Program-made: the position numbers and the translations under genes
The notes under the pieces: generated by a model
What the model was told of the DNA's origin: nothing
Databases searched by the model: none
The model's input: the letters and a program-made list of their open reading frames with translations, nothing else
Origin: an uncultured Alphaproteobacteria bacterium
GTDB taxonomy: Bacteria; Pseudomonadota; Alphaproteobacteria; HIMB59; GCA-002718135
Direction of reading: 5' to 3'
Assembly (NCBI GenBank): GCA_902596065.1
Contig: CACJSL010000006.1
Span: 1 to 52,948, forward strand
DNA length: 52,948 nucleotides
Shown here: in pieces, positions 9,441 through 18,606 of the stretch
Layout: each line of letters opens with the position of its first letter
Numbering within the stretch: the first letter of the stretch is position 1

Positions 9441-10445
9441 TTAGTTGTAAAAATTTGGTTTTTCTTTCACTGGAATTGTTACAGTTTTTTCTTCTTCAAA
9501 AGCTTGCACTCCCTTATCAGCAATAAATGATGAAATCATTCCATCCCATGCAGAAGAACCCTCAGAAGTAGTATTATTTAAAATAGAATTAATCCATGCT
9601 TGATTTTGATTGCGATATGCATCAGCAAATCTTGGGCGCCAATCTTTACCATAAGAAAAACTATGTTCGTTATTAATTAATAATTCATTTTTACGAGAAG
9701 GAGACATCAAAATTGTTCCTTTTTCACAAACCAATTCTGCTCTTACATCATATCCATATTTTGCATTTGCATTAACTTCTACATCAACAATAGCTCCATT
9801 AGCACATTTAATTATTGCCATAATAGGATCTACAAAATCTAAATCTTTTCTTATCGAGCTTTTAATAATTTGAATTTCAACTATTTCTGTTTCAAGAAGC
9901 CATCTGATAATATCAAATTCATGAACAAGCGCACTTCTAATTGACATAACAGATTCAAAATAGCTTGGCGCACTCACCATCCGATGAACACAATGTAGCA
10001 ATAATGCTTTTCCTACATCTAAATTATTATAATTTTTTTTCATTTCTTGGTATGTCGGACAGAATCTTCTCATAAATCCAACTTGAACTAGTCTTTTTCC
10101 TATTTTCTGTTCAGCTTCAATAACATCATTGCATTCTTTTACTGAATGAGAGAGAGGCTTTTCACACAAAACAGGTTTTTGTAGTTTGATACTCTCTAAA
10201 ACAAATTCTACATGACTATCATCTGGAGAAACCACCATAACTGCGTCAACCTTATTTGAATTTATTAATTCTAGACCAGAGTTGTGTATTTCAGGATTAT
10301 CTAATGTCTCTATAATTCTTTGAGCTTGATTAATATTTTTATCATAAATTGAGGTAACTTTTGCATTAGATACTTTTGATTGAATAATATTGGCATGATC
10401 AGCTCCCATTATTCCTAAACCAATTATACCTACATTAACTGTCAT
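9441..10445 (-). CDS. Gfo/Idh/MocA family oxidoreductase (inositol 2-dehydrogenase-like)
   Basis: VGIIGLGIMGADHANI, CEKPLSHSVKEC. Confidence 0.85.
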   Translation of the reverse strand: MTVNVGIIGLGIMGADHANIIQSKVSNAKVTSIYDKNINQAQRIIETLDNPEIHNSGLELINSNKVDAVMVVSPDDSHVEFVLESIKLQKPVLCEKPLSHSVKECNDVIEAEQKIGKRLVQVGFMRRFCPTYQEMKKNYNNLDVGKALLLHCVHRMVSAPSYFESVMSIRSALVHEFDIIRWLLETEIVEIQIIKSSIRKDLDFVDPIMAIIKCANGAIVDVEVNANAKYGYDVRAELVCEKGTILMSPSRKNELLINNEHSFSYGKDWRPRFADAYRNQNQAWINSILNNTTSEGSSAWDGMISSFIADKGVQAFEEEKTVTIPVKEKPNFYN

Positions 10446-10499
10446 TAATGCTAAAATATATTATGATATAGAGATTTTTACAATACTATTGTTAATTGA

Positions 10500-10904
10500 C
10501 TATTTTTTATTCTTACAATCTTTACACACACCATAAATTTCTAAATTATGTTTTGCGTATTTAAAATTAGCTTGCACACTTTGTTTCGCAAAGTATTCAG
10601 ATAAATTCTTTTTTTTCAGTTCCGTTACCTGATCACATGTTTCACATATTAGAAAAGAAGTAGATGTCGATGAGTCACAATTCTTGTGCTCACACGCAAT
10701 ATAAGAATTTTTACTTTCTATTTTATGAACCTTTCCAATTTCTATAAGTTTATCCAAAGCTCTGTATACTTGAAGAGGCGCTTTAATTCCTTTTTTTTGA
10801 ATATCAAAAAGAATAGCATAAGCCTTTAAAGGCTCTTTTGATTTTTCTAATAAATCCAGAACAGTTTTTTGATTATTCGTTAATTTTTCTGAGGTAAGAG
10901 TCAT
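10500..10904 (-). CDS. zur: Fur-family regulator, likely Zur
   Basis: Fur-type wHTH followed by FLICETCDQV and C-terminal CKDC; directly downstream of znuB. Confidence 0.85.
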   Translation of the reverse strand: MTLTSEKLTNNQKTVLDLLEKSKEPLKAYAILFDIQKKGIKAPLQVYRALDKLIEIGKVHKIESKNSYIACEHKNCDSSTSTSFLICETCDQVTELKKKNLSEYFAKQSVQANFKYAKHNLEIYGVCKDCKNKK

Positions 10905-10927
10905 ATAATTTAAATATCAAATTGTGT

Positions 10928-11731
10928 TCATCTTTGCAATGCGCTGCTTCTTTTAAAAGGTATTAGTGAAAGAATAAACAGTACTAATCCGGCTACAATT
11001 ATTGATGGACCAGAGGCTGTATTAAATTCTAAAGAGCTAAACAAACCTATCATTACTGAAACAATTCCTATCAAAATTGATAATATAACCATTTGAAACG
11101 GATTATTACTCAAACTTCTTGCTGTTGCAGCAGGTATTAAGAGCAGCCCAGTTATTAATAAGGCTCCAATCATTTTTAAAGAAATAGCGATTACACCAGC
11201 TAGGAGAAGAGTAAAAATAAAATTAGATAGATCCGGCTTCATTCCCTCAGCAGCTGCTAAATCATAATTAACAGTCGCTGCAAATATTGATTTCCAAATA
11301 TAATATAATATTCCTAAAATAATTAATCCTCCAAACCAAATAATAAAAATATCTTCAAGAGTGACGGCCAATATATCTCCAAATAATAAGCCCATTAAAT
11401 CAAAGCGTATTGATGTTAGAAAACCAATTAATACTAGACCAATTGCAAGAGTTGAATGAGCTAGAAGTCCAAGCAAGGAATCTCCTGCCAACTTTGTTTT
11501 TTTTTGTAAACTGAGTAGAGTTAATGCAACTATTCCAGATATGATAAAAACTGACAAAGAAATATTGATACTAAAAGCATACGCTAAAGTAACACCTAGC
11601 AAAGCTGAATGGGATAAAGTATCTCCGAAATAAGAAAGTCTTCGCCATATAACAAGACACCCAAGGGGGCCAGTTACAATAGCAATTCCTATACCTGCAA
11701 TTAATGATCGAATAAAAAAATCATCAAACAT
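10928..11731 (-). CDS. znuB: Zinc ABC transporter permease
   Basis: ABC-3 family: GPLGCLVIWRRLSYFGDTLSHSALLGV. Confidence 0.92.
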   Translation of the reverse strand: MFDDFFIRSLIAGIGIAIVTGPLGCLVIWRRLSYFGDTLSHSALLGVTLAYAFSINISLSVFIISGIVALTLLSLQKKTKLAGDSLLGLLAHSTLAIGLVLIGFLTSIRFDLMGLLFGDILAVTLEDIFIIWFGGLIILGILYYIWKSIFAATVNYDLAAAEGMKPDLSNFIFTLLLAGVIAISLKMIGALLITGLLLIPAATARSLSNNPFQMVILSILIGIVSVMIGLFSSLEFNTASGPSIIVAGLVLFILSLIPFKRSSALQR

Positions 11732-12471
11732 TAATCAGCTACACTTCCATCATGATTGTGGGAATGATCATGATTATGTTGATAATAGGATAATGTTTCT
11801 GAGTTATGTTCACCAAATAATTTGATGTACTCTGGATTTTTTACGACACTACCAGGAGTTCCGGAACAGCAGATATGTCCATTTAGACAAATAACATGAT
11901 TGGTAGTGGACATAACAAAATGCATATCATGAGAAATTAATAAGATGCCACAGTTTAAGCTAATAGAAATTTCTTTAATGAGATTATACAGTGCTATCTC
12001 CCCATTGAAATCAACTCCCTGTACAGGTTCATCTAATACTAATAAATCAGGTTTTTTTGCTATAGCTCTTGCAATTAAAACACGTTGAAATTCACCACCG
12101 GACAAACTATTAATTTGATTATAGAGTAATTTATCAACTCCTGTCATAGTTAAAGACTCATTGACCTGATTATTATTTAAGTTGCTTGTGAGTTTCATAA
12201 AATCAATGACGCGAAGTGGCATGGTCCAATCAATACTAATTTTCTGAGGAACATATGCCATCTTATTGGCATTTCCTGTAACCAGACCTTCATCTGCATT
12301 CAAAATATTTAATATCATTTTGGCTGTTGTTGTTTTCCCAGAACCATTAGGACCAATAAGCGTTACAATTTGACCTTGATTAATTTCAAAAGAAATTCCT
12401 CTAACGAGCCATTTAGACGATCTATGAACGCCTGCATTCTCTAACTTAACAAGTAATTTTTTTTGTTCCAT
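11731..12471 (-). CDS. znuC: Zinc ABC transporter ATP-binding protein with His-rich C-terminus
   Basis: Walker A GPNGSGKTT, LSGGEFQRVLIARA, LLVLDEP; tail HNHDHSHNHD. Confidence 0.92.
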   Translation of the reverse strand: MEQKKLLVKLENAGVHRSSKWLVRGISFEINQGQIVTLIGPNGSGKTTTAKMILNILNADEGLVTGNANKMAYVPQKISIDWTMPLRVIDFMKLTSNLNNNQVNESLTMTGVDKLLYNQINSLSGGEFQRVLIARAIAKKPDLLVLDEPVQGVDFNGEIALYNLIKEISISLNCGILLISHDMHFVMSTTNHVICLNGHICCSGTPGSVVKNPEYIKLFGEHNSETLSYYQHNHDHSHNHDGSVAD

Positions 12472-12491
12472 TTATTGTTTACAATATGATA

Positions 12492-12506
12492 TGTTATATT
12501 ATAACA
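12492..12506. promoter_or_regulatory. Predicted Zur operator TGTTATATTATAACA
   Basis: Perfect odd-centred palindrome TGTTATA-T-TATAACA between divergent znuC and znuA; equals the recalled Zur core TGTTATANTATAACA. Confidence 0.85.
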
Positions 12507-12545
12507 CTTTTTAATTTAACAAACCTATATCTGAAAAGAAATATT

Positions 12546-13718
12546 ATGAAACAGAATAATTATCTACTAAACTTTTTAAAAGTGACATTTTTCGCTCTTT
12601 TGCTGATTGCTACATCGCCTGTAAGAGCAGAAATAAAAGTTGTTACTACTATAAAACCTCTACATTCATTAATTGCGAATGTTATGGATGGTGTTGGTGA
12701 GCCGTCATTAATAATTGAAGACAGTACATCTCCCCATAGCTTTACTTTAAAGCCTTCTCATGCAAAACTTCTTGAAGAAGCTGATCTTATTTTCTGGGTT
12801 GGTGAGGGCATTGAAACTTTTATGGAAAGACCTCTTGAGTCTATTGTTAAAAATGCTGAAGTTGTTGAGTTTATGGAAGTTGAAAGTATTGAAAAGCTAA
12901 AATTTAGAGAAGAAAGTATTTATGGCGATCACGATGATCACGACGATCATGATGGACATGACGATCACGATGATCACGATGGACATGACGATCACGATGA
13001 AGATCATGACGGACATGATGATCATGATGATCATGATGACCACGACGACCACGAAGATCATGATGACCATGACGATCACGATGAAGATCATGACGGACAT
13101 GACGATCATGATGATCACGACGACCACGAAGATCATGATGACCACGATGGACATGACGATCATGATGACCACGATGATCATGACGATCATGCTGGCCATG
13201 AAGGTCATAATCATGGAGAGTTTGATGCTCACATATGGTTAGACCCAATGAATGCAAAAGAAATGGTCCGTGAAATTGCTCATGAACTAGGTCATTTAGA
13301 TCCTACTAATAAGGATAAATATGAAGCTAATGCTGATGCAACAATTCTAGCACTTGATCAATTGATTGAAGATGTAAGTAAAGACATCAATAAGGATGCA
13401 AAATTTGTTGTTTTCCATGATGCTTATCAATACTTTGAAGAGCGTTTTGGTGTCAGAGCAGAAGGGGCATTAACATTAAATACTGATGTATTACCTGGGG
13501 CTAAGCAAATTGATGAAATTCAGGATGTAATTAAAGATAGAGGAGTCAATTGTATTTTTTCTGAACCTCAATTTAATCCAAAAATTATAACAACAATTGC
13601 AAAAGATACTAATATAAAAACTGGCGTCTTTGATCCTCTTGGAGCAAATATTAATTCTGATAAAGATCTTTACTTTAAGCTTATCAGCAATTTGGGTAGT
13701 GAACTCAAGGGTTGTTAG
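12546..13718 (+). CDS. znuA: Zinc ABC transporter substrate-binding protein with large His/Asp-rich loop
   Basis: Signal peptide MKQNNYLLNFLKVTFFALLLIATSPVRA; VVTTIKPLHSLIANVM, DAHIWLDPMNAKEMV; start moved from 12486 to 12546. Confidence 0.93.
   Translation: MKQNNYLLNFLKVTFFALLLIATSPVRAEIKVVTTIKPLHSLIANVMDGVGEPSLIIEDSTSPHSFTLKPSHAKLLEEADLIFWVGEGIETFMERPLESIVKNAEVVEFMEVESIEKLKFREESIYGDHDDHDDHDGHDDHDDHDGHDDHDEDHDGHDDHDDHDDHDDHEDHDDHDDHDEDHDGHDDHDDHDDHEDHDDHDGHDDHDDHDDHDDHAGHEGHNHGEFDAHIWLDPMNAKEMVREIAHELGHLDPTNKDKYEANADATILALDQLIEDVSKDINKDAKFVVFHDAYQYFEERFGVRAEGALTLNTDVLPGAKQIDEIQDVIKDRGVNCIFSEPQFNPKIITTIAKDTNIKTGVFDPLGANINSDKDLYFKLISNLGSELKGC
12924..13215. repeat. Degenerate tandem repeat encoding (H-D-D/H-D-G/H-E-D)n within znuA
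   Basis: About 97 codons of repeating CAY-GAY-GAY; higher-order 84-nt offset between GATCACGATGAAGATCATGACGGACATGA copies at ~12990 and ~13074. Confidence 0.97.
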
Positions 13719-13731
13719 TCTTCTAATTCAT

Positions 13732-13760
13732 AAATTCCACCTTGATAAAAGGTGGAATTT
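13732..13760. terminator. Probable bidirectional terminator between convergent znuA and the CIA30-like gene
   Basis: AAATTCCACC-TTGATAAAA-GGTGGAATTT, 10-bp perfect stem. Confidence 0.85.
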
Positions 13761-13790
13761 AACACATTCTTAATTCGTTTAATTAATAAT

Positions 13791-14348
13791 CTAATAATAA
13801 AAAATTATTTCTGAAACAGAAATATCAGATTCAAAATCTCGACCATACGCAACAATACCAAAAGTTCTAAGATTTTTACCTTCCAAGTCAAAATTATTAG
13901 AAAATCGATGTTTGAAGGAACTTAAAGGCAAATCAATTACTTCCCAATTAGAGTTTGCTATAAAAGTTGAAGAATAATAATCACGGTACGAACGAGTTTT
14001 ATCAGTACGAATAAAAATATGGTAGGTTTCACCATTACCACTTACATTTAATTTGACACCTTTAATTTTTGTTATATCTTTTTCAAAATCAAAAAATGAT
14101 AAATTAGTACGCAATTGAATAAAACCACCGTTATTTGCTGTGCTTACATTGCCACTAAGCCTTGCAAAAAACATTTCTCCTTCTTGTTCAAGAACTGCTT
14201 GACCTTGAGATATTCCACCCATGGTTCTATCACTAATATATTGCCAGTATTTTCCACTATCCTTAGTAAATGGTATCTTAGTGTCTAATTCTGCAGCTGA
14301 GCTTAAAGCGCTAAAAGTTACTAATATCAAAAAAAATAATTTTTTCAT
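13791..14348 (-). CDS. CIA30-family protein with signal peptide
   Basis: SDRTMGGISQGQAVL, NNGGFIQLRTNL, DYYSSTFIA. Confidence 0.8.
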   Translation of the reverse strand: MKKLFFLILVTFSALSSAAELDTKIPFTKDSGKYWQYISDRTMGGISQGQAVLEQEGEMFFARLSGNVSTANNGGFIQLRTNLSFFDFEKDITKIKGVKLNVSGNGETYHIFIRTDKTRSYRDYYSSTFIANSNWEVIDLPLSSFKHRFSNNFDLEGKNLRTFGIVAYGRDFESDISVSEIIFYY

Positions 14349-14433
14349 AAAATTTATAATATCATTGAAAAATTAAATTATTAACAATTTATTCTAGATC
14401 AAAAGCATCAACTTATGATATATATTTAATTAT

Positions 14434-14610
14434 ATGAAATACATAACTGTAGTAATGGGTATAGTTCTTCTAATAGCTGTATATAGTTCAGTAATTTTTT
14501 CGGATAAATTTGCAGTTTTAGGGCATGGGTATCCGCAAGAAAAAGTAACAGATATTAGGCACAGTGTATTTTCTGGAGTTAGAGTATCACATTCAACTCA
14601 TAAACATTAA
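14434..14610 (+). CDS. Hypothetical small protein with N-terminal TM (58 aa)
   Basis: Not in ORF track; MKYITVVMGIVLLIAVYSSVIFSDKFAVLGHGYPQEKVTDIRHSVFSGVRVSHSTHKH*. Confidence 0.5.
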   Translation: MKYITVVMGIVLLIAVYSSVIFSDKFAVLGHGYPQEKVTDIRHSVFSGVRVSHSTHKH

Positions 14611-14638
14611 GATAAGAAATTTAAATAAATAGAATAAA

Positions 14639-15055
14639 TTAATACTGCGGTTTAACGGTTATTAACTTTTCATCAATCCACGAGGTTATTCCATTTTTTG
14701 CATTATAAATAACATTATCAAATTTTTTTATTTCCATCATTTTGGCAATTATCGCAGTTCTTCTTCCCGTTCTACAAATTAAGATTATTGGTTTACCTTC
14801 ATCTATTTCTAAACGTAGTTTTTCATACCATTCATCATAATTATATTTTCCTTCTTTATCAAAAAAGGTTAGCAAAATACTTTCTGGAACAACTCCTGTT
14901 TGGTCCCATTCAGAACTTCTTCTTATATCTATAATTGGAATATTGGTTTTTGATAATTCTATAATTTGCTCATTATTTACATCGACAATTTTTGCAAATG
15001 CAAATTTCATAGTTAATAAAAAAACTATAAATATTATACAAAATCTAATTAACAT
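14639..15055 (-). CDS. Exported rhodanese-like domain protein
   Basis: IIDIRRSSEWDQTGVV, active-site-like ILICRTGRRTA, signal peptide. Confidence 0.85.
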   Translation of the reverse strand: MLIRFCIIFIVFLLTMKFAFAKIVDVNNEQIIELSKTNIPIIDIRRSSEWDQTGVVPESILLTFFDKEGKYNYDEWYEKLRLEIDEGKPIILICRTGRRTAIIAKMMEIKKFDNVIYNAKNGITSWIDEKLITVKPQY

Positions 15056-15229
15056 TATATCTTACCTTTCTTAAAAAATACTACTGAATCAAATAAGAAT
15101 CAATGTGAATCTATTTTAATAATTAGATTTTTTTTGGATTCCTCAACGACAAACTTTCCTATTATCCCATGTAATTTCATATTACTATTTACTTAGAAAG
15201 ATAAGGATATATTAGAGAACTTGAACAAA

Positions 15230-15314
15230 GGGAGTATGGCGGAACTGGTAGACGCGCCGGATTCAAAATCCGGTCACTTCGGTGGTGTGGGTTCGATTCC
15301 CTCTACTCCTACCA
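15230..15314 (+). tRNA. tRNA-Leu(CAA)
   Basis: GGGAGTATGGCGGAACTGGTAGACGCGCCGGATTCAAAATCCGG...GGTTCGATTCCCTCTACTCCTACCA; anticodon loop TTCAAAA, encoded CCA, long variable arm. Confidence 0.95.
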
Positions 15315-15322
15315 TTTAGAAA

Positions 15323-15907
15323 ATGAATATTTTACGAAAATTATATGACTGGACTATTGAAAAATCTAAAAGTCCTAAAGCAGTTTGGTTTTTAAGCTTA
15401 GTGTCTTTTACTGAAAGTTCTATTTTTCCTATTCCTCCAGACATTATTCTAATCCCAATGATTATTGCAAAAAGAATAAATGCATTTTTTTATGCTTTAG
15501 TCTGCACTATAAGTTCTGTAATTGGTGGAATCATAGGGTATTGCATAGGCTTTTTCTTTTTTAATAGCCTAGGTATATTAATTATAAATTATTATGGACT
15601 TCAAAATCAATTTAGTAATTTTGAACAATATTATCAACTTTTTGGAATATGGCTTGTTCTTGGAGCGGGTTTTACACCTTTTCCATTTAAATTTATAACT
15701 ATTGCAAGTGGTTTTTTTGGCTTTAATATTTTTATATTTATTTTAGCATCTCTAATTGCAAGGGGGTTAAGGTTTTATATACTTGCATTTTTATTAAAGA
15801 TTTATGGTCAAACTATTGAAAAACTAATTGATAAATATTTTAATTTGCTAGCAATTTTATTTTTTATTTTACTAATTGGCTTTATATTAATAATTAAATT
15901 TTTATGA
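15323..15907 (+). CDS. DedA/YqaA-family membrane protein
   Basis: RKLYDWTIEKS, FTESSIFPIPPDIILIPM. Confidence 0.85.
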   Translation: MNILRKLYDWTIEKSKSPKAVWFLSLVSFTESSIFPIPPDIILIPMIIAKRINAFFYALVCTISSVIGGIIGYCIGFFFFNSLGILIINYYGLQNQFSNFEQYYQLFGIWLVLGAGFTPFPFKFITIASGFFGFNIFIFILASLIARGLRFYILAFLLKIYGQTIEKLIDKYFNLLAILFFILLIGFILIIKFL

Positions 15908-16395
15908 TCTATATTGAAAAAAACTGGTCTTTAGTCCTTTTTTGCATTAGCATATTAACTTTGGGTAGCGCATTAATAGCTGAACATTTTTTTAACTTAG
16001 CTCCCTGCGATATGTGTTTAAAGCAAAGACATCCATATTATGCTTTAATAGTCTTAGTTGTCTTGTTTTATTTATTTAGAAAAAATAATCATATTTTATT
16101 TTTACTTTTGGTAAAACTTTTAATTTTATATGGTTTATTTTATGCCATTTGGCATGTAGGTATAGAACAAAATATTTTAAAGGGTCCAGCTAGTTGTTCT
16201 GGGTCTCTCATGCAAACAGATTCAGTTCAAGATTTAAAACAACAAATAACTAATCAACCAATAATTAATTGCTCTGAGATAATTTGGTCTATTGGAGGCT
16301 TATCAGCAGCTACCTTAAATTCAATATTGCAACTTTTTATTTTTATTTTTAATACTATATTTATTATTAGGTACTTTAATGGCATTAAAAACTAA
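15904..16395 (+). CDS. dsbB: Disulfide bond formation protein DsbB family
   Basis: LAPCDMCLKQRHPYY CxxC, GPASCSG and NCSEI cysteines, four TM. Confidence 0.88.
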   Translation: MIYIEKNWSLVLFCISILTLGSALIAEHFFNLAPCDMCLKQRHPYYALIVLVVLFYLFRKNNHILFLLLVKLLILYGLFYAIWHVGIEQNILKGPASCSGSLMQTDSVQDLKQQITNQPIINCSEIIWSIGGLSAATLNSILQLFIFIFNTIFIIRYFNGIKN

Positions 16396-16957
16396 AAAGA
16401 AAAAAAAGCAGTCAAAGAAATCTGGTACTTCAAAAATTAAAACTGATCGTTCTATATTGGAGGAGATTATTCGAGTTGATCATGCAGGGGAATATGGAGC
16501 TACAAGAATTTATGATGGCCAAATTGCTGTTTTTGGCAAAAATTCTAAAATTGGAAAAACTATTCAACATATGGCAGATCAGGAACAAGAGCATATTCAA
16601 AAATTTGAAGAATTAATTGTTAAAAATAGAGTTCGACCTACTGCTTTAATACCTGTTTGGAATGTTGCAGGCTATGCTTTAGGTGTTTCTACAGCTTTAC
16701 TTGGAGAAAAAGCTGCTATGGCTTGTACTGTTGCAGTAGAAACTGTAATCGGAAATCATTACGGAGAACAATTATCTCTTTTAGAAGATGATCAAAAAGA
16801 ATTAAAAAAAACTATTAAAAAATTTAAAGCAGATGAGCTAGAACATCATGATATTGGGATTGCACATGATGCTGAAAAGACACCGGGTTATAAAGTGTTG
16901 AGCAAAGTTATCGAACTTGGATGTAAAACTGCAATTGAAATTTCAAAAAAGATTTAA
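16379..16957 (+). CDS. coq7: Demethoxyubiquinone hydroxylase
   Basis: EEIIRVDHAGEYGATRIYDGQ, ADQEQEHIQKFEELI, DELEHHDIGI. Confidence 0.93.
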   Translation: MALKTKKKKKQSKKSGTSKIKTDRSILEEIIRVDHAGEYGATRIYDGQIAVFGKNSKIGKTIQHMADQEQEHIQKFEELIVKNRVRPTALIPVWNVAGYALGVSTALLGEKAAMACTVAVETVIGNHYGEQLSLLEDDQKELKKTIKKFKADELEHHDIGIAHDAEKTPGYKVLSKVIELGCKTAIEISKKI

Positions 16958-17508
16958 TTCTGTAATTCTGTGTCCCAATACAAATAGTCACGCCAGCTTT
17001 CATGTAAAAAATTAGGGGGGAAATTTCTACCATTATTTTGTAACTGAATAGATGTAGGTCGAGATGGTTGTTTTAGCAATTTCATATCAGTAAATTTTAA
17101 TAAACGTCTTCCTTTTTTTAAATTACAACTCGTACAAGCTGATACAACATTATTCCATGTTGTTTTACCATTTAAGCATCTTGGAATTAAATGATCAAAG
17201 GTTAATTCATTAGCTGAAAAATGAGTATGGCAATATTGACATGTAAAATTATCTCTTAAAAAAACATTAAAACGTGTAAATGCAGGTTTGCGTTGAGGCA
17301 TGACATAATCCTTTAGCGCAATAACACTAGGAAGATTAAAACTTATTGAAGGTGAGTTTACTTTTTGATCATATCTTTCAACAACAGATACGCGTTCAGA
17401 AAAAACTAATCTGATTGTATCTTGCCAGGAACATAGTGATAGAGGATAATAAGAAAGAGGACGAAAATCCGCATTTAAAACTAATGATGGGTTTCCTGTC
17501 ATATTCAT
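16954..17508 (-). CDS. HNH endonuclease family protein
   Basis: FTCQYCHTHFSANELTFDHLIPRCLNGKTTWNNVVSACTSCNLKKG. Confidence 0.92.
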   Translation of the reverse strand: MNMTGNPSLVLNADFRPLSYYPLSLCSWQDTIRLVFSERVSVVERYDQKVNSPSISFNLPSVIALKDYVMPQRKPAFTRFNVFLRDNFTCQYCHTHFSANELTFDHLIPRCLNGKTTWNNVVSACTSCNLKKGRRLLKFTDMKLLKQPSRPTSIQLQNNGRNFPPNFLHESWRDYLYWDTELQN

Positions 17509-17561
17509 ATTAAGTTACTCCTATAATATTGATACATATATAATATTAAAATTTAAATACT

Positions 17562-18242
17562 TCATAGATTTTTTTTTATAAATTTTTGCAATAAATTTAT
17601 TGCTTTAGGTGAAATTGTGTGGCTGTCACCTTTTAATAAATGTTTTTCAAAAAGAAAATTGTTTTCTTTTAAATAATTACAAGAACTATAAAAATTATCT
17701 ATATTTAAAACATCGTCATTATCTCCATGAGATATAAAAAGTGGGGTTTTTAAAAATTTCAGATTTGTTGGAGGTTCATTTGTCATAATTCTACCTGATA
17801 ATATTGCTAATCCCCCTAATTGTTCTTCTAAATAATTACCAAGCTCAAAAGTCATCATACCACCTTGCGAAAAGCCAGTAACAAAACAATCTGAAAATTT
17901 TAATTTATATTTATTTTTAATTATATTAATTGTATTGAAAATCTTCTTAGTTGAAATTCGTATTTCTGAACGAATAATTTTGATTTCTTCTGGTCCTGCG
18001 TCACTTATATAAATGTTGTTAGGATATAGATTAAACCATTCTCTTCCTGTTGGATAATTTGCAATTAAATTCGGAGCGTTTAAAGCAAAATAATGCGCAT
18101 TGATTTCTTCATGATTAAAATTTCCAGCAAAATGAACAAAATTATCACCATTATCACCATAACCATGAAGAAGAAAAATTAACTTTGTAGGTTTTTCAGT
18201 AGGACAAAATGAAGGCCCATTTAGAATTTCTGAATTTTCCAT
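17562..18242 (-). CDS. Phospholipase/carboxylesterase family alpha/beta hydrolase
   Basis: IFLLHGYGDNGDNF, FVTGFSQGGMM, SHGDNDDVL. Confidence 0.85.
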   Translation of the reverse strand: MENSEILNGPSFCPTEKPTKLIFLLHGYGDNGDNFVHFAGNFNHEEINAHYFALNAPNLIANYPTGREWFNLYPNNIYISDAGPEEIKIIRSEIRISTKKIFNTINIIKNKYKLKFSDCFVTGFSQGGMMTFELGNYLEEQLGGLAILSGRIMTNEPPTNLKFLKTPLFISHGDNDDVLNIDNFYSSCNYLKENNFLFEKHLLKGDSHTISPKAINLLQKFIKKNL

Positions 18243-18409
18243 GTGTATGTGATAGTCTAGATTTATTAAATATCAATAAATTCATATCTTTAATTTTAAA
18301 TATCAAATTTGAAACTTTATTTTAAATTCATCACTTACCAGAAAACTAGGATTTTTTATTACAATCTAGAAATAATTCAATTTTTGAGTATAAGGACTTT
18401 GAGGTTTAT

Positions 18410-18592
18410 ATGGGCATACATTTCAATCACAAATCAAAAGCTGGCGATAGAAAAATGCAAAAAGAGCTTAAGTTAAAAATGAAAGCTGAAGAACGCAAAA
18501 AAAAGAGAGAAGAAAAAGAGCGGCTTGAACAAGAAGAGGAAATGCGCAAATTAGAGGAATTAACTAGACCTGACAAACCTTCCGCTGAATAA
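18410..18592 (+). CDS. Small highly charged coiled-coil-like protein
   Basis: 60 aa, Lys/Glu/Arg-rich; no family recognised. Confidence 0.5.
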   Translation: MGIHFNHKSKAGDRKMQKELKLKMKAEERKKKREEKERLEQEEEMRKLEELTRPDKPSAE

Positions 18593-18606
18593 AATAGATT
18601 TTTTGA

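Noticed and set aside
12486-12545. Upstream ATG start for znuA
   Set aside because: Would place the Zur box inside the CDS and spoil the signal peptide; ATG 12546 gives a clean signal sequence
12924-13215. CRISPR-like or minisatellite non-coding array
   Set aside because: Period is in codons, in frame with ZnuA domains on both sides, and there are no unique spacers
12897-13257. Track ORFs 12897..13232 (-), 12904..13257 (-) and 12922..13242 (+) inside znuA
   Set aside because: Low-complexity products (MIVMI..., DRHDHRG..., MITMTIMM...) that are out-of-frame readings of the His/Asp repeat
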